Below, one piece after another: positions 33,943-40,392 of a stretch of DNA of 40,392 nucleotides. This DNA is from CAYNVS01 sp964400725. GTDB taxonomy: Bacteria > Myxococcota_A > SURF-8 > CAYNVS01. Where the stretch lies: the NCBI GenBank assembly GCA_964400725.1, contig CAYNVS010000030.1:1-40392 (forward strand). The letters run 5' to 3'. A program made the position numbers and the translations under genes. The notes beneath the pieces were generated by a model, which saw only the letters and a program-made list of their open reading frames with translations, did no database searches and was not told the DNA's origin. Numbering within the stretch: position 1 is the first letter of the stretch; each line of letters begins with the position of its first letter.

Positions 33943-34947
33943 ATGAACGCGAAAGAGACGAAAGCGTTAGGGCATTATTTATGCGTCGGTTTCGACGGCG
34001 CCGCGCTTCCGACGTGGGTAAAACGCTGTATCGAGAATGGTAAAATAGGCGGCATTATCCTGTTTAAGAGAAATATTAAGAGCTTGGAACAGACCGCGCG
34101 GTTAATCGCCGAAGCCAAAGAGGCCTCGCCGGACAGTAGGCTTGTCGTAGCGGTCGATCAGGAGGGGGGGCGCGTTGCAAGGCTGTGCGAGCCGTTTCCC
34201 AAAACGCTTTCGGCGGCGAAGTTAGCCGCAATAAACGACCTCGAATTCACCCGCGCGGCGTATCGAACGAACGCCGTCAACTTGAAATCGCTTGGATTTA
34301 CGCTAAATTTGGCGCCGGTAGCCGACGTATGTCCGCCGAACCCTGAAACCGAAGTAATTTCAGACCGTTCTTTCGGCTCAAACCCCGAAATTGTTTCAAG
34401 GCACGTCGCGGCGGCTGTAAAAGGTTTGCGCGACGGCGGAATTTGCGCTTGCGCCAAACATTTTCCGGGCCACGGCAAGGCAAAAGTTGACAGTCATAAA
34501 ACCCTGCCCGCGCTTAATTTGCGCGAAGACGAAATTTTTTCGCAGGAATTGCCTCCGTTTGAGGCGGCAATCGGCGCCGAAGTTGACTCGGTTATGAGCG
34601 GACACTTACTAGTGAAGTCTCAAGATGATACGTTTCCCGCTACATTCTCGAAGAAAATTTTACAGGGGCTTTTGCGCCAAAAATTAGGCTTCAAAGGGGC
34701 GATTATCAGCGACGACATGGAAATGGGCGCCGTGGCGGAAGTATTCGGCGGCAGAGAAAAGGCCGCGGCTGCGGCTATATCCGCGGGCTGCGACATGCTG
34801 CTGTTGAACGGTTTCAAGTTGAACATGACGGGCGAGCGCGATGTTGACACATTAATAAACGCAATCAAATCAAAGCGTTGCGACGAGGCGTTGACGGACG
34901 AACAAATCGAAGCGTCCGCGCGAAGAGCCGATAGATTAAAAGGGTAG
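33943..34947 (+). CDS. nagZ: beta-N-acetylhexosaminidase NagZ (GH3)
   Basis: Removes N-acetylglucosamine from 1,6-anhydro-muropeptides during peptidoglycan recycling, in the cytoplasm. The 334 residues match single-domain NagZ (about 330-340), with no C-terminal GH3 domain and no signal peptide. Seen: VAVDQEGGRVARL, the substrate-loop motif KHFPGHGKAKVDSHKTLP carrying the general acid/base Asp-His pair of NagZ, and ISDDMEMGAV with the nucleophile Asp. A GAGGAAAA ribosome binding site precedes the ATG. It occurs without other recycling genes (ampG, anmK, nagA) nearby. In some bacteria NagZ products induce beta-lactamase, but no ampR or ampC is in the window. Confidence 0.93.
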   Translation: MNAKETKALGHYLCVGFDGAALPTWVKRCIENGKIGGIILFKRNIKSLEQTARLIAEAKEASPDSRLVVAVDQEGGRVARLCEPFPKTLSAAKLAAINDLEFTRAAYRTNAVNLKSLGFTLNLAPVADVCPPNPETEVISDRSFGSNPEIVSRHVAAAVKGLRDGGICACAKHFPGHGKAKVDSHKTLPALNLREDEIFSQELPPFEAAIGAEVDSVMSGHLLVKSQDDTFPATFSKKILQGLLRQKLGFKGAIISDDMEMGAVAEVFGGREKAAAAAISAGCDMLLLNGFKLNMTGERDVDTLINAIKSKRCDEALTDEQIEASARRADRLKG

Positions 34948-35194
34948 GAAAGGCGGACAAAGCGCTTTATTGGCGCGACAATTTTGTCATACCCAATGCG
35001 GTCTGAGTTGTCAATTTCGTCCGTTTACGGGGCTGGAATAGGCAGTTTCAAATTAAGCAATTTTGTGGGGCTTACGGCAAAAAGCAATGATTTCAAATTA
35101 ATGAGCGTAAATTTTATCCGCGCTCTATCCTTGGCATTGGCGTTGCTTATATTTAAAAGTAGAGTTTCTTTTCTTTAGAAGAAAGGAGTTGGCT

Positions 35195-35386
35195 ATGAAC
35201 GCTACAAGAACCGAAAACAAGATTGAAAAAGGGATGCCGGAAAAGATGCGCGCGCCCAAAATGAAGGAAGACCATGTAATTTGCTTCGTGTGCCGCAGCT
35301 TCGTCCAAATGAAGGACACGATAGAGCTGGATCACTCCAGCGGGCGGTTCAAGGTCAGGGTTTGCCTGAAGCACCTGGAAATCTGA
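35195..35386 (+). CDS. small CxxC protein
   Basis: A 63-residue protein with a basic, Met/Lys-rich N-terminal third. A compact segment follows reading HVICFVCRSFVQMKDTIELDHSSG, with a CxxC, then VRVCLKHLEI with a third Cys and a His. The CxxC...CxxH spacing would suit one zinc site of the zinc-ribbon type; this is inference. AAAGGAG lies 7 nt before the ATG, which favours it over the in-frame TTG at 35189, and a terminator-like hairpin follows. These signals make a real gene likely despite its size. I do not recognise a family. Confidence 0.65.
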   Translation: MNATRTENKIEKGMPEKMRAPKMKEDHVICFVCRSFVQMKDTIELDHSSGRFKVRVCLKHLEI

Positions 35387-35391
35387 TTAGG

Positions 35392-35422
35392 CCGGTTCAA
35401 GCTAGCGAGCGAATCGGTTTTT
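35392..35422 (+). terminator. terminator after the small CxxC gene
   Basis: CCGGTTC (35392-35398) pairs with GAATCGG (35411-35417) with one mismatch, with an inner AGCTAGCGAGC loop, followed by TTTTT. It lies directly after the small gene's stop and supports it as a single-gene unit. Confidence 0.5.
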
Positions 35423-35492
35423 AAGCCGGTTTGCCCCGACTTTTATATTAAACGCAATATTCTCCCTTTCGTTTCAAAATTTTCGACAACAA

Positions 35493-35516
35493 AACGCGCT
35501 GAAAACTCAGCGCGTT
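35493..35516. terminator. terminator overlapping the stop of the glycosidase-like gene
   Basis: AACGCGCTGA (35493-35502) and TCAGCGCGTT (35507-35516) make a perfect 10-bp stem with a 4-nt loop. The minus-strand gene's TGA stop (35507-35509) lies inside one arm. U-rich tails exist on both sides, so it can act in both directions. Confidence 0.75.
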
Positions 35517-37531
35517 ATTTTTATCAAACCCTTTCCTGTCGCGTCGATTATCGCCGCGCTCGTCAGCATGATATTGTTTTTAGTATCGAACGCCGACAGC
35601 GTTACCGTCTCGCCCTCGACTCCCGCGATTTCCGCCTCAAGCGAATTCCCGCCGACTTTAACGCTTTGAATACGCTTGTCCGCCATTGTTACGAATTTGT
35701 CCGTCTCGCCTATAAGCGCCATGCCGTTGGAAAGAATCGGCGCGAAAACGATGTAATCGTGCCCGTATAAATGCTCAATCGCAGGCAGGGCGTAAGAGCC
35801 GACGACGACGCTCGCGCGCTTTGCTCGCCAATCGTAGGCGACGACGGACTTATTTATCCCAAGTTCCTTCGCGAGGTCGATTGCGTAATCGTCCACCGTG
35901 GCGGGCCAGACGACCATTTCGTCTATCTTTTCGCCGTCGTATGCGAGCCCCGCAAAGAGCCTGTCCTCCGCTGTGCGCTCGTCGCTTGTACTGTTAAGAT
36001 TGAACGCCGCAAGGTAAGTCCATTGCCCCAAATCGGCGAACGTAGATGTCGTCGTTACGGTATAGGGCCGTTTATGCTCGTAGAACATCGCGTCAAGCGG
36101 CAGCGCGGGCTTGTCTGGCTTGAGCAGCAGGCCGTTTTTCATGCAAGTTTTCATTAGTATATCCGCGTTAAATCCGTCGATGGAGTCGCCGGAGCCGACC
36201 ATGCCCGCCGAAAGGGAGCTTATAAGCGCCTCGGCCTCCGCAAATTTCTCGTTTGAGTGGAAGTTGTCTTTGAACGGCTGCATTCCGAGCGCGTAAGCGA
36301 ACATATTGACCGTGTGGAAGAACGGCCAGAACGATTCTTTGCTGAGGTCGGGCGTGTAATCGACGCTCGTGCGGCTGGTGGCGATTATCGGATATTTTAG
36401 CGATTCGAGCATATGAAGCGCGCCGGGCATGCAAATTTGCATGGTCAAACCTTTGTCCTTCATCGCGTTTGCCATGTTGGACATCCATTGCTCGCCCGCT
36501 CCTATCGTCTCGTGAAGATACGGAACTTCGAGATACTGATTCATCAGCCAGTCCTGCTCGTACGTTTCCACGCCCCACGCCTTCGCGTCCGCCGCGAATT
36601 TATCGAAGACGTCGCGGCACAGCGGCAGCGACATCATTTTACCGCTGACGAAATCGCACATATCGACGTACGAGTTTTCGATTGCAAACCAGCGGTTATG
36701 CGCCACAAGCGGCAAGCCCAGCTTTTGGTTGAACGACGCGAGTCCGTCGGGGAACATTTCCGGTTTAGGCTCCCACTTAATCAAACCTTCATACTGGCGG
36801 GTGATTCCGCCGCCTTTATCGCGGAAATACCACCATGAGTCGATTTGAAAATATCCGAACGGTATTTTCAGTTCGTCGGCTTTGGCCTTAACCGCGAGCA
36901 GCGTATCCTCCTCGTTTTTGCCTGCAATGGTCTTATAGTAGTAGGCGGCTCCGTTGTCCGTCCAGTATCCTATGTATGAGAGTCCTTTGTCGGCGTAGCG
37001 GTCGGTAATCGGGCGGGAGTATTCGTTCCGCATCAGTCTGCCCCATTCGGCGACGGTCGCATTGATTCCAGTTCCTTTCACCAATATAAAACGCGCCTTA
37101 TGGTTTTTCGGCAGCATATCGACGCTGCCGTTTACTCCGTATTTCAGCGTTCCGCTTTCGTAGGTAAGCAGGGCGGTAAAAAAGTTGTCCATCGGCGAGA
37201 ATACTATAGTTTCGCGGTCGTCGGCGTAAAAGACGTACGGGCCGGTGGACGGAAGAGCCTTGCGCGACGGAGGCATAAAGGGCGTCATATGAAAGGAGAG
37301 GACGTATTTGAACTTCGGGTCTAACGTCAGCGTTCCCATTGCCTTGGCGTGAGTATTGAAGTCGCTTTGGGCTAATCCGGTCTCGTCCTCGGTTTGTATG
37401 TGCGCGAATATTTCGCTTTTAAAAACCTGCGGTTCGTTTTTTATTTGCTCGTAAGAAGAGCCGCCGCATCCGGCAAAAAAGACGAGGCTCAACGACGCTG
37501 AGACAAATAGCCGTAAAATGAAGCGGTTCAT
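35507..37531 (-). CDS. glycosidase-like lipoprotein (GH36/clan-D-like TIM barrel)
   Basis: A 674-residue lipoprotein (lipobox FAGC, Cys22). After an N-terminal beta region, a TIM-barrel-like part begins around YIGYWTDNGAAYYY (about 192-206). It continues with PFGYFQIDSWWYFRDKGGG, then LVAHNRWFA and WGVETYEQDWLMNQYL, and later MQICMPGALHMLE and SRTSVDYTPD. Strand-end Asp residues in QIDSWW and EQDWL sit where alpha-galactosidase/raffinose-synthase type (GH36, clan GH-D) enzymes have theirs, but the family assignment is tentative and the substrate unknown. The C-terminal region is a beta domain. It would act in the periplasm or on the surface. It lies 47 bp after the alpha/beta hydrolase gene on the same strand; AAAGGAT precedes its ATG. 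Confidence 0.65.
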   Translation of the reverse strand: MNRFILRLFVSASLSLVFFAGCGGSSYEQIKNEPQVFKSEIFAHIQTEDETGLAQSDFNTHAKAMGTLTLDPKFKYVLSFHMTPFMPPSRKALPSTGPYVFYADDRETIVFSPMDNFFTALLTYESGTLKYGVNGSVDMLPKNHKARFILVKGTGINATVAEWGRLMRNEYSRPITDRYADKGLSYIGYWTDNGAAYYYKTIAGKNEEDTLLAVKAKADELKIPFGYFQIDSWWYFRDKGGGITRQYEGLIKWEPKPEMFPDGLASFNQKLGLPLVAHNRWFAIENSYVDMCDFVSGKMMSLPLCRDVFDKFAADAKAWGVETYEQDWLMNQYLEVPYLHETIGAGEQWMSNMANAMKDKGLTMQICMPGALHMLESLKYPIIATSRTSVDYTPDLSKESFWPFFHTVNMFAYALGMQPFKDNFHSNEKFAEAEALISSLSAGMVGSGDSIDGFNADILMKTCMKNGLLLKPDKPALPLDAMFYEHKRPYTVTTTSTFADLGQWTYLAAFNLNSTSDERTAEDRLFAGLAYDGEKIDEMVVWPATVDDYAIDLAKELGINKSVVAYDWRAKRASVVVGSYALPAIEHLYGHDYIVFAPILSNGMALIGETDKFVTMADKRIQSVKVGGNSLEAEIAGVEGETVTLSAFDTKNNIMLTSAAIIDATGKGLIKITR

Positions 37532-37578
37532 GGCGTTAAATCCTTTCTATGAAATTTTTCAAGATTCGACTTTAGGCG

Positions 37579-38487
37579 CTATTTCCAAGTCGTTTTGAAA
37601 ATTTTCTCTTTGATGAATTCCTCGATTTTAGCGTTGATTATATCGGGGTATTCCATAGTCGTGTAGTGCGTTCCGTTGTGGACGACGAACAGCTCGCTTC
37701 CTTCTATCAGGCTTTGCATCTCCTGCGCGGCGCTGAGCGGAGTCATCGCGTCCGCGTCTCCAGCGGTTATCAGCGTCGGAACTTTGACTTTGGGCAGAAT
37801 ATGCCTCGCGCTGTGATTGCTTAGCCCCAGTATCATCGGGAAGTAAAAGCCGAAATCGAGATTGCGGAACTCGCCCGCTACCTCGCCGAAAAATTCCTCG
37901 TTGGCCGTTACGATGCGCATTTTCTTTAATAATGCAATCGCCCATTTCTGTCCGAGCGCCCAGCTTGAGAAGGGCGCGAAAACTATCGACGCTTTGGTCA
38001 TTCCGCGCAGGACGCAGCCCAGAGTCTTGTCGGGGTTCGGGATGAAGCCGAACGCCGTTGAGAGAACATGCTCGAAGGCGCCGTTGATGAGAACTAGACC
38101 TTTAATCTGTTTGGGAATAAGGTCGTAAAGCTCAAGGGCTATTTCTATTCCCATACTCCAGCCGCCGCAGAGAAATTTTTCTTTCTCCCATCCAACGGCT
38201 TTTAATACTGCAAGGCCGTCTTTAACGTGGTCCGCGACTTCCACGCGCGCCATATCGTTGGGCCTTGTGGAGCTGTAACAGCCTCTAGGCTCCCACGTTA
38301 CTATCGTCATTTTATCGGCGAAACGCTCGAATAGGTATTTCCAGCAGAGAAGCGGAGTGCCCAGCCCCGGAGTAAGCAGCCATTTGTTCGGGCCTGTTCC
38401 GCATATGTACGCCCGAAGGCTCACGCCGTCGGACGATTCGACCGTAATGGGTTTGATTTCCGCGTTAATGCGAGGATCGTAAGACAT
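37579..38487 (-). CDS. alpha/beta hydrolase
   Basis: A 302-residue cytoplasmic serine hydrolase. The fold's landmarks are a P-loop-like LLTPGLGTPLLCW (about 37-49), WEPRGCYSS (about 65-73), the nucleophile elbow CGGWSMGIE with Ser111, AGDADAMTPL with the acid, and HNGTHYTTME with the catalytic His. Length and order fit the classic esterase/haloperoxidase group. The substrate is unknown. GGAGG lies about 7 nt before the ATG. With the glycosidase-like lipoprotein 47 bp downstream it probably forms a two-gene operon. Confidence 0.85.
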   Translation of the reverse strand: MSYDPRINAEIKPITVESSDGVSLRAYICGTGPNKWLLTPGLGTPLLCWKYLFERFADKMTIVTWEPRGCYSSTRPNDMARVEVADHVKDGLAVLKAVGWEKEKFLCGGWSMGIEIALELYDLIPKQIKGLVLINGAFEHVLSTAFGFIPNPDKTLGCVLRGMTKASIVFAPFSSWALGQKWAIALLKKMRIVTANEEFFGEVAGEFRNLDFGFYFPMILGLSNHSARHILPKVKVPTLITAGDADAMTPLSAAQEMQSLIEGSELFVVHNGTHYTTMEYPDIINAKIEEFIKEKIFKTTWK

Positions 38488-38695
38488 TTCTTCCTCCGAA
38501 ATTATGGCTTGCGCCGTTTTAATCGCTCGTTAGCTAAAAAAGTTACGATAATTATAATGAAACCATAACGAAAAAAAATCAATTTGTCGTTTTTTTAAAA
38601 TTTTTAAATTATTGTTCGACGAACCTTCGCTTATTCCGCGTTTTTTATGGTAAAGGGAGCGGGTCGGGTTAAGTTCCGCAGTTTCCGTAATTACC

Positions 38696-38726
38696 GCTTG
38701 ACCGCTTCAAGCGCCCAAACTATATT
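38696..38726 (+). promoter_or_regulatory. strong promoter with overlapping inverted repeat
   Basis: TTGACC (38698-38703), a 17-bp spacer and TATATT (38721-38726), followed by further AT-rich bases. GCTTGA (38696-38701) and TCAAGC (38707-38712) form a 6-bp inverted repeat over the -35. It drives the unknown secreted-protein gene at 38766. Confidence 0.6.
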
Positions 38727-38765
38727 ATAATTATAATTTCTGTATGTTTATTACGAGGCTTTTTT

Positions 38766-40016
38766 ATGATTTTTTTTAAACTTTACCGCTCCTCTGGCAT
38801 GCGCGCTCAAGCGAAAGGAGCGTTTGCCGCCGCATTTTTAACTTTTGCGCTCGCCGCGGCGTTATTGCCATTTACGGCCGGCGCCGCCGAAACGGACGGA
38901 GAATCGCGGATTTATATGGCGTCCGAAATAAAAGAGTACGACTTGGCCGGAACGTGGTATCTATGCGCCACAAACGGAAAAATTTCCGTTCCAACCGACA
39001 AATCTTTTATCGGGCTCGTTTTCGGAAAGTTTGGGAAACTGTTGAACCAAATAAGGCTTCAGGATTCCGACGCGGTGATGGAAAAAAAATGGAAACTGGA
39101 GAAAAAAGGGATTTCTGCCTTAATAAAAATTGAAAATCCCGAAGAAGGAGAGGACGGACTTTTTATAATCGTCATGTATTCCGCCGACGCGATGGTTTTA
39201 AAAGACGAAGGCAAGGGAGATTATCTGGTTTTCATAAAAAACGCTCTCAAAATGAAACGTACCGAACTGCTTTCCAAGGTCAATGAAGTAAAAAAGACGG
39301 CGGCTGAACTTATAGACTTGAAAGAAAGTCTTCAACGCAATTTATTAAGCGTTTACCAAAGTCAGCTTTCGTATAAAAAGAAGCGAAAGAACAAATGCGC
39401 TCAAGACGTCGCAGCGCTTGGATGGAAGAAACCACAATTTAAAACCGCAGTTGACAACTACGAATATTACACCGACGCGTCGTGCGCGGTATGGGCGTCG
39501 TCCGGAACGCTGCAAATCGGCAATCTTCCGCGAAACGTAGTTTTAAAAGACGGCAAGTTGTCGGAAGGGGTCAAGCCGACGGACGCTGCCGTCGAAAAGA
39601 TTGAACAACCGAAGGAAAAAGCTCAAGCCGAAGAACCGCCCGAACTGCCGATCGGCGATTATATGATTCCCATGCTTGCGACGCTTAAAAGCATGAAACA
39701 GATTTTTCCGCTTTTTAAAGTTGAAACGCAGCCTGACGGTCTAGTTGAAATGACCGGTTCCACCGCGGTTTCCACAGTCGTAATGCGCTTTAAAAACGAG
39801 GAGCTGGTTTATTTCCAGCTTAATTACGTCGGCGATAAAGCCGCGGAAGCTCCTTTGGCGAAAATTAAAAAGAAATTCGGCGAAGGGCGGACGGAGAAAC
39901 AAAACTCGCAGCTTATTACAAAGTGGAACTTCGGACGATACGTTATTACCTCAAGCGCATGGGAAAACCTTGAATCGGGCGAAAAAGGGATTAAAATTTT
40001 TATAGAAGCCAAATGA
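38766..40016 (+). CDS. hypothetical secreted protein
   Basis: A 416-residue protein I do not recognise. It has a long N-terminal signal peptide (hydrophobic core about 20-36, cleavage probably after TAGAAE or AGA near 39-41) and no lipobox. Residues 60-160 are beta-rich and start DLAGTWYLCATNGKI, a lipocalin-like 'GTWY' opening that may be chance. About 160-200 is a charged helical, coiled-coil-like stretch (ELLSKVNEVKKTAAELIDLK). After a Pro/Glu/Lys-rich linker (about 280-295) comes a compact C-terminal domain (about 300-416). Probably periplasmic. It has its own strong promoter and ACGAGG before the ATG. The next feature is an IS-like element 29 bp beyond its stop. Confidence 0.75.
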   Translation: MIFFKLYRSSGMRAQAKGAFAAAFLTFALAAALLPFTAGAAETDGESRIYMASEIKEYDLAGTWYLCATNGKISVPTDKSFIGLVFGKFGKLLNQIRLQDSDAVMEKKWKLEKKGISALIKIENPEEGEDGLFIIVMYSADAMVLKDEGKGDYLVFIKNALKMKRTELLSKVNEVKKTAAELIDLKESLQRNLLSVYQSQLSYKKKRKNKCAQDVAALGWKKPQFKTAVDNYEYYTDASCAVWASSGTLQIGNLPRNVVLKDGKLSEGVKPTDAAVEKIEQPKEKAQAEEPPELPIGDYMIPMLATLKSMKQIFPLFKVETQPDGLVEMTGSTAVSTVVMRFKNEELVYFQLNYVGDKAAEAPLAKIKKKFGEGRTEKQNSQLITKWNFGRYVITSSAWENLESGEKGIKIFIEAK

Positions 40017-40044
40017 TTAGGTTGTTTATTTTTGCGGGAGGGCT

Positions 40045-40392
40045 GTACCGGACCCCGAAAAAAGGACCAGCAGCTAAGGCATGAAATATGCGGTATAACG
40101 GCTCCTGAAACGAAAAGAAAGGAGCTTTTAAATGACGGAAAGACGGCTCGGCGGCGCGGCGAGCTTTTGGATTTAAGCCGCTCGGCTCTGTATCGCAGGC
40201 CGTCGGAAGCGGTGTTGAAGCGCGTTCAACGCGACGTTTGGCCAAACAGCGGGCTGCGAGGCTATTCAAGCATGAAGGAGGCGAAGGAGGGGCTTGCGAA
40301 ATACTTCAAGTTTTACAAGATGAGCGGTTTCATCAGCGCCTTGACGGGCGAACGCCCGACGAGGTATACTACAACCAACCAAAGGAGCTTTG
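40045..40392 (+). mobile_element. MITE-like, internally deleted IS3-family element (copy 2, cut by window end)
   Basis: Begins with the left end TGTACCGGACCCC (from 40044) and continues to the window edge. The core 40115-40392 is identical to 3178-3455, including the same OrfB internal deletion and the same frameshift. The first 70 bp or so differ from copy 1 at roughly a dozen positions. The right end lies outside the window. Both copies are in the same orientation. Confidence 0.8.

Noticed and set aside
1..40392. tRNA, rRNA, CRISPR array, prophage or attachment site
   Set aside because: No cloverleaf, regular spaced repeats or phage genes could be found by reading both strands.

Overview
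The window looks like chromosomal DNA of a didermic (Gram-negative), probably deltaproteobacterium- or Myxococcota-like organism. The signs are a pst-phoU operon beside an outer-membrane porin, a cytosolic NagZ of peptidoglycan recycling, several lipobox lipoproteins, a Tat substrate, a very long multi-PAS kinase, and a large Cys-rich lipoprotein of a kind common in myxobacteria and relatives. The phylum call is inference; there is no rRNA or tRNA gene to anchor it. No phage, plasmid, CRISPR array or integron was seen.

Layout. 1-0.25 kb: a terminator and the 3' remnant of a transposase. 0.4-3.0 kb: clpB (minus). 3.1-3.5 kb: a MITE-like, internally deleted IS3-family element. Its 278-bp core recurs identically at 40.1-40.4 kb, so the window is bracketed by mobile-element debris. 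3.7-5.8 kb: a Tat-exported DUF362 protein and an Ldh-family dehydrogenase, convergent on a shared terminator. 6.0-7.9 kb: a secreted trypsin-like protease and a small basic protein (minus). 8.2-12.3 kb: a PAS/PocR histidine kinase. 12.5-14.3 kb: a lipase-like lipoprotein (minus). 14.7-22.9 kb: a plus-strand block with a deacetylase-like hydrolase, SpoVR, an M23 endopeptidase, an MFS transporter, proC and a phytoene-desaturase-like oxidoreductase. 23.0-29.0 kb: a DUF4062 fragment, then porin / pstS-pstC-pstA-pstB-phoU (minus). 29.3-33.8 kb: a 1190-residue Cys-rich lipoprotein and a TIGR02757 protein. 33.9-35.4 kb: nagZ and a tiny CxxC protein. 35.5-38.5 kb: a glycosidase-like lipoprotein and an alpha/beta hydrolase. 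38.8-40.0 kb: an unknown secreted protein.

How the genes work together. The clearest module is phosphate acquisition. The porin and the pst-phoU operon are each preceded by three 11-bp-period TTAA/TAACA-type repeats resembling Pho boxes, which suggests a common response to phosphate limitation, with the porin as the outer-membrane entry route. A second theme is the cell wall: SpoVR and an M23 endopeptidase lie 10 bp apart, and NagZ acts in muropeptide recycling. The rest is mostly single-gene units, several with readable promoters overlapping inverted or direct repeats that may be operators.

The least explained items are the 1190-residue lipoprotein, the SpoVR-M23 pair, the glycosidase-like lipoprotein, the unknown secreted protein at the right end, and the paired deleted IS copies whose 5' ends have diverged while their cores are identical. 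I did not find a clear new multi-gene defence or biosynthetic system.
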